Shown here piece by piece: positions 60,706-64,000 of a DNA stretch of 64,000 nt (position 1 is its first letter; every line of letters begins with the position of its first letter). This stretch comes from an uncultured Persicobacter sp. Lineage in GTDB: Bacteria > Bacteroidota > Bacteroidia > Cytophagales > Cyclobacteriaceae. The notes below the pieces were generated by a model. The model was given only the letters and a program-made list of their open reading frames with translations. It was not told the DNA's origin and searched no databases. A program made the translations under genes and the position numbers. The stretch lies in NCBI GenBank assembly GCA_947498325.1, contig CANMKE010000001.1:124001-188000 (forward strand), in the 5' to 3' direction.

Positions 60706-61800
60706 ATGAATATCCATAATCTGCCTCCAATTGAACTAAAACTCTTTCCTTACGATCTCGATTTCAAGTTTGATGCCGGGACCTCGCGGGGGGTGCTCAA
60801 ACAGAAGCGCACTTACCTTATTCAACTGACTGATGGTAAGCGCACGGCCTGGGGAGAGGCAGGACCACTGAAAGGACTGAGTGTAGATGATCGACCGACC
60901 GTTCAGGAGGAAATGACAAGCCTGTTGGAGCAATGGAGCAGTGCACAGGATTTTCCCGCCACACTCGCCGAAGTACCCAAATGGGCGCAGGAGCGAATTC
61001 CCGATTCCCTTCCTTCTTTGCGGTTTGGGATGGAGATGGCCTGGATGGATTATTTTAATGGCGGAAAGCGAATGATTTTTGATACGCCTTTTTATCATGG
61101 GCAAGAGGCTATTCCGATCAATGGCCTGGTATGGATGGGCTCCGAGGAGTTCATGGCACAGCAAATGGAACAGAAGCTGAAAGCAGGGTTTGCCTGTATC
61201 AAAATGAAAATTGGGGCCATCGATTACGATCGGGAAATGAATTTGCTCCACCAGCTGAGGCGGCAGTATTCGGCCAACAAAATTGTTTTGAGGGTAGATG
61301 CCAATGGGGCTTTTGCACCCGATGAAGCCCGGGAGGTCCTTCGGGATTTGAACCGACTGGAGGTCCATAGTATTGAACAGCCACTAAAAGCCGGACAGTG
61401 GGAAGCAATGGGGCGGTTGTGTCATCAGGCGGTAACGCCCGTTGCGCTTGATGAAGAACTGATTGGCCTGTGTACACAGCAGGAGCAGACCGAGATGATG
61501 AATGAAATTCAGCCGCAATATATTATTCTGAAACCGACCTTGGTGGGTGGGATCGCCGCATCCCTGCAATGGATTCAACATGCGGATGCCCTAAAGGCTG
61601 GTTGGTGGATGACTTCGGCCTTGGAGTCCAATGTGGGGCTGAACGCTATCGCCCAGTTTACCGCACACCTGAAGGTAACCATGCCTCAGGGTTTAGGTAC
61701 CGGGCAGTTGTATCACAATAATTTTGCATCGCCATTACAGATTCACGATGGCGCAATAACTTACAAGCAAGAGACTGATTGGGAGATTGCTGTGTCGTAG
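60706..61800 (+). CDS. menC: o-Succinylbenzoate synthase (enolase superfamily)
   Basis: 364 aa from the ATG at 60706, chosen because IELKLFPYDLDFKFDAGTSR is the normal N-terminus. Dehydrates SHCHC to o-succinylbenzoate in menaquinone synthesis. The muconate-lactonizing subgroup layout is complete: K166 and K168 (CIKMKIG), Asp198 (RVDANG), Glu224 (SIEQP), Asp249 (ALDEEL) and K276 (ILKP). SALESNVGLNAIAQFTAHL near the end is typical of MenC. A dipeptide epimerase or racemase is the alternative. No other men genes are nearby. Confidence 0.9.
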   Translation: MNIHNLPPIELKLFPYDLDFKFDAGTSRGVLKQKRTYLIQLTDGKRTAWGEAGPLKGLSVDDRPTVQEEMTSLLEQWSSAQDFPATLAEVPKWAQERIPDSLPSLRFGMEMAWMDYFNGGKRMIFDTPFYHGQEAIPINGLVWMGSEEFMAQQMEQKLKAGFACIKMKIGAIDYDREMNLLHQLRRQYSANKIVLRVDANGAFAPDEAREVLRDLNRLEVHSIEQPLKAGQWEAMGRLCHQAVTPVALDEELIGLCTQQEQTEMMNEIQPQYIILKPTLVGGIAASLQWIQHADALKAGWWMTSALESNVGLNAIAQFTAHLKVTMPQGLGTGQLYHNNFASPLQIHDGAITYKQETDWEIAVS

Positions 61801-62232
61801 AAGAAACGCAGTGCTATAATAGTACGCTGTTTGATGTAATGTTTGGAGTGAAAAACGCCTTTTTAGGCGTTTTTTTTTGACTGAATTGTTACGGTATAAA
61901 ACTAATATGCTTGTGTGGGTTTCCTTTTGGTGTTTTTCGGTTTCCTTTACCGATGTGAGTAAAAAATTAAATTAAAGCAATAAAATTAACAGTAAACCCT
62001 TTTAGCTGTCTGTATTAATGCATAAATTAAATATACACTAATGTAAAAATGATGTTATTTTTATATTGATCGATATTGTTATCGTAAAATTTATCCCTAA
62101 TATTGCATGCGGTTTCCGTAGAGTGTTATTTTTAAATAGATTTTTTCGCTCGCTGTAAGGTTTGAAGCGGAATGTCTCAAACGGAAACTGAGTGACTTTT
62201 CAATTAACTATACCAAAATAAATTATTCCCTT
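61801..62232. other. AT-rich leader region upstream of the FadL-like gene
   Basis: 432 bp. After the menC terminator it is AT-rich without a gene. An 8-bp inverted repeat, GTTTCCGT (62112-62119) and ACGGAAAC (62181-62188), lies in the likely 5' UTR. Confidence 0.45.
61851..61878 (+). terminator. Terminator after menC
   Basis: AAACGCCT and AGGCGTTT with a TTTT loop, then T. Confidence 0.9.
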
Positions 62233-63558
62233 ATGAGAAAAGGAATTTTACTTTTCGCGCTACTTTTAATGGGTAGTATCAGTTCTATGGCAGCAGGATA
62301 CCAGGTGTTGCTGCAAGGTAATCGCCAAGCCGCAATGGGTAACCTCGGTGTAGGCCTTCAGCCTGATCCTTCAAGTGTATTCTGGAACCCTGGCGCGTTG
62401 GCTATGGCGCGACGCAGTGGTATTTCTGTAGGTTTCAACCTGATTGATTCCAAAGTGAATTACTGGGATTCTGAAACACCTAACAGTAATTACACCGCTT
62501 CAACAAATTCTCCTTTAGGTACGCCATTCCATGTTTATGGTGCTTTTCAGCCTAAAAATAGCGATGGCGAGTACAGCAACTGGGCATTTGGTATTGGTGT
62601 TTATACGCCTTATGGTTCATCCGTAAACTGGGATGATAACTGGAAAGGATCTTCTTTATTGACTTCCATTAAATTACAGGCGATTTTCTTTCAGCCTACC
62701 GTTTCTTACCGTGTTTCTGACCGCTTCTCGGTAGGTGCAGGTTTGGTGGTTTCTACGGGTTCTGTAAACTTGCAACGTGGTATTCCTCAGGTTAGCCCTC
62801 AGGCTCAAATTGAGCTGGACGGTAAATCAGATATCGGAATCGGATACAACCTTGGGTTGTATTTTCAGGCCTCGAAAATGGTCAACCTTTCCTTTAGCTA
62901 CCGTTCGCGTGTAGATGCGAAAGTAAGCGGTGGAGATGTGACTTTTACCAATATTCCTGATTTGGTTTATGCCAGTGGCGCATTCCCTCAGGGTGGAACG
63001 CAGTTCGATGCTACCTTGCCTTTGCCATCTGTAACTTCAGTAGGGGTAACGGTAACACCAGATGAAAAAGTAACCATTGGTTTTGAAGGAAACATTGTAG
63101 GCTGGGGAGCTTACCAGTCGCTGACTTTCAACTTTGTTGATCCTATCAATGGAGAATTCATTTCTTCTTCTCCACGTGATTATAAAAATTCCCTGCAGGC
63201 TAAGCTGGGTGCAGAATATAAAATCGTTCCTACTTTCGCTTTGCGCGCCGGTATTTACTACGATCAGACTCCGGTACAAGACGGATTCATGACACCTGAA
63301 ACACCTGATCAAGACCGTACCAACCTGACTTTCGGTTTAGGATGGATGCCAAACGAGCACCTTTCTGTGGATGCTTCCTTCATTTGGATTAATGGTAGCG
63401 AGCGTCGCCAGACTTACACCGATGCGAAAAATGCCGGTACTATTAAAGGTATTGAGGCCGACGGTTCTTTGACAGGAACTCCTGAGCAAAATGTATTGCC
63501 AGGTACTTACAAGCTGAGCGGCTTGGTAGGCGGTTTGACTGTTTCTTATTTATTCTAA
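62233..63558 (+). CDS. OmpP1/FadL/TodX-family outer-membrane transporter
   Basis: 441 aa beta-barrel importing hydrophobic compounds. Signal peptide 1-21 (cut after MAA, SSMAAGYQ). The FadL N-terminal hatch is seen as GYQVLLQGNRQAAMGNLGVG, then PDPSSVFWNPGALAMARRSG, the family signature (normally NPA.L). Barrel strands follow to a terminal VGGLTVSYLF with C-terminal Phe. High-expression codon use. It precedes, by 27 bp, an SGNH-type lipoprotein; this pairing recurs in Bacteroidota and suggests joint use of lipid-like substrates. Confidence 0.93.
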   Translation: MRKGILLFALLLMGSISSMAAGYQVLLQGNRQAAMGNLGVGLQPDPSSVFWNPGALAMARRSGISVGFNLIDSKVNYWDSETPNSNYTASTNSPLGTPFHVYGAFQPKNSDGEYSNWAFGIGVYTPYGSSVNWDDNWKGSSLLTSIKLQAIFFQPTVSYRVSDRFSVGAGLVVSTGSVNLQRGIPQVSPQAQIELDGKSDIGIGYNLGLYFQASKMVNLSFSYRSRVDAKVSGGDVTFTNIPDLVYASGAFPQGGTQFDATLPLPSVTSVGVTVTPDEKVTIGFEGNIVGWGAYQSLTFNFVDPINGEFISSSPRDYKNSLQAKLGAEYKIVPTFALRAGIYYDQTPVQDGFMTPETPDQDRTNLTFGLGWMPNEHLSVDASFIWINGSERRQTYTDAKNAGTIKGIEADGSLTGTPEQNVLPGTYKLSGLVGGLTVSYLF

Positions 63559-63585
63559 TTCTCCCCCCTTTATCTCTGAATTCTG

Positions 63586-64000
63586 ATGATGAAATCATAT
63601 AAAAATATATTATTAGGTCTTGGTTTGGCTGCCACTGCTATGGTGGGTTGTCGTGAGGTTGAAAATGTGCCCACGCCAATTTCTGGATCAGCAGATTTTT
63701 CAAATTATATCGCTGTTGGTAACTCCCTGACTTCAGGTTATGCCGATGGAGGTCTTTATGCTGAAAGTCAGCAAAACTCTTATCCATTGATGATCGCGCA
63801 GCAAATGCAGGCTGTTGGTGGTGGTGAGTTTACGCAGCCGACGATCCCTGGAAATGGTTCAGGCTATATGAAACTGACCGGCCTTGTGGGTGGTTCCCCT
63901 GTTTTCGAAAATGTGGCACCAGATCCTGCTTTTGCTCAGCCTTTGGCAGATGGTCCAGTTTTTAATAATATGGGTGTTCCTGGTATTCGTGTAGTGGATG
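63586..64000 (+). CDS. SGNH/GDSL-type lipoprotein hydrolase, N-terminal part
   Basis: 138 codons to the window edge; the gene is cut. The signal peptide ends in a lipobox AMVGC (Cys at residue 22). Block I of the SGNH family is YIAVGNSLTSGYADGG, with the nucleophile Ser in GNSL instead of GDSL; NNMGVPGIRVVD near the edge resembles the block II Gly region. Esterase or lipase activity at the outer membrane is inferred, probably with the FadL-like porin upstream. Later blocks with the catalytic Asp and His are outside the window. Confidence 0.82.
   Translation, partial: MMKSYKNILLGLGLAATAMVGCREVENVPTPISGSADFSNYIAVGNSLTSGYADGGLYAESQQNSYPLMIAQQMQAVGGGEFTQPTIPGNGSGYMKLTGLVGGSPVFENVAPDPAFAQPLADGPVFNNMGVPGIRVVD

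Overview
The window looks like chromosomal DNA from a member of the Bacteroidota, most likely a marine or aquatic Cytophagales-type organism. The genus cannot be fixed from the sequence; Persicobacter/Flammeovirga relatives are only a guess. Supporting signs are AT-rich gene starts without Shine-Dalgarno sequences, several TANNTTTG promoter -7 boxes (some with TTTG-like -33 boxes), families largely confined to this phylum (DUF6660, DUF4924, Y_Y_Y/propeller sensors, OmpP1/FadL next to an SGNH lipoprotein), and a TonB-dependent receptor with a carboxypeptidase-regulatory-like N-terminus. There is no phage, integrase, IS transposase or CRISPR array, so the gene content is mostly core, with small accessory islands.

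Layout. 0-6.5 kb: start of a PAS protein, miaA, pfkA (catalytic Asp replaced by Asn), a YfhO-like membrane protein and a membrane-anchored MepA-like zinc peptidase. 6.5-11.2 kb: a probable metal-handling group (DUF6660 protein, HMA protein, TonB receptor, beta-barrel porin). 11.2-15.3 kb: selO, a secreted NADase-type glycan-binding/Hint protein, a DUF1697 protein and an SDR. 15.6-19 kb: an ECF sigma factor, three tandem bacterial-PH proteins (the first frameshifted), a small membrane protein and a CDF-like transporter. 19.3-29.4 kb: valS, then a group of three lipoproteins and a giant propeller sensor, then a nuclease-fold protein. 29.5-34.9 kb: the leftward ilvD-ilvB-ilvN-ilvC operon, preceded by a 53-codon ORF whose end is packed with Ile/Val/Leu codons and overlaps a 12-bp inverted repeat, a candidate attenuation leader. 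35-42.8 kb: flippase, PadR regulator, porin, AlkD-like repair protein, aat and an MFS transporter. 42.9-46.2 kb: tRNA-Arg(CCG), GNAT, HhH-GPD glycosylase, hopJ and a voltage-gated-type ion channel. 46.3-54.5 kb: hairpins ending in an orphan terminator, otsAB fusion, DUF4924, a NagX-like acyltransferase, a 2Fe-2S protein, a methyltransferase, a DnaQ-type exonuclease and mpl. 54.7-64 kb: dnaB, a 44-aa membrane protein coupled to a sodium:solute symporter, a BaiN-type flavoprotein, ppa, menC, FadL and a cut SGNH lipoprotein.

The intergenic spacers of the first 18 kb (and one near 39 kb) carry several families of dispersed extragenic palindromes. Most conspicuous are GTAG-headed hairpins resembling REP elements mobilised by RAYT transposases. 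Two copies of a ~120-bp composite element carry two such hairpins in opposite orientation.

The best candidates for undescribed biology are the ilv leader ORF with its hairpin, the GTAG-headed REP-like families, the 44-aa membrane partner of the symporter, the Hint protein without a toxin, the hairpin-terminator element upstream of otsAB, and the PfkA active-site substitution. All functional statements are inferred from sequence reading alone; no database search was run.
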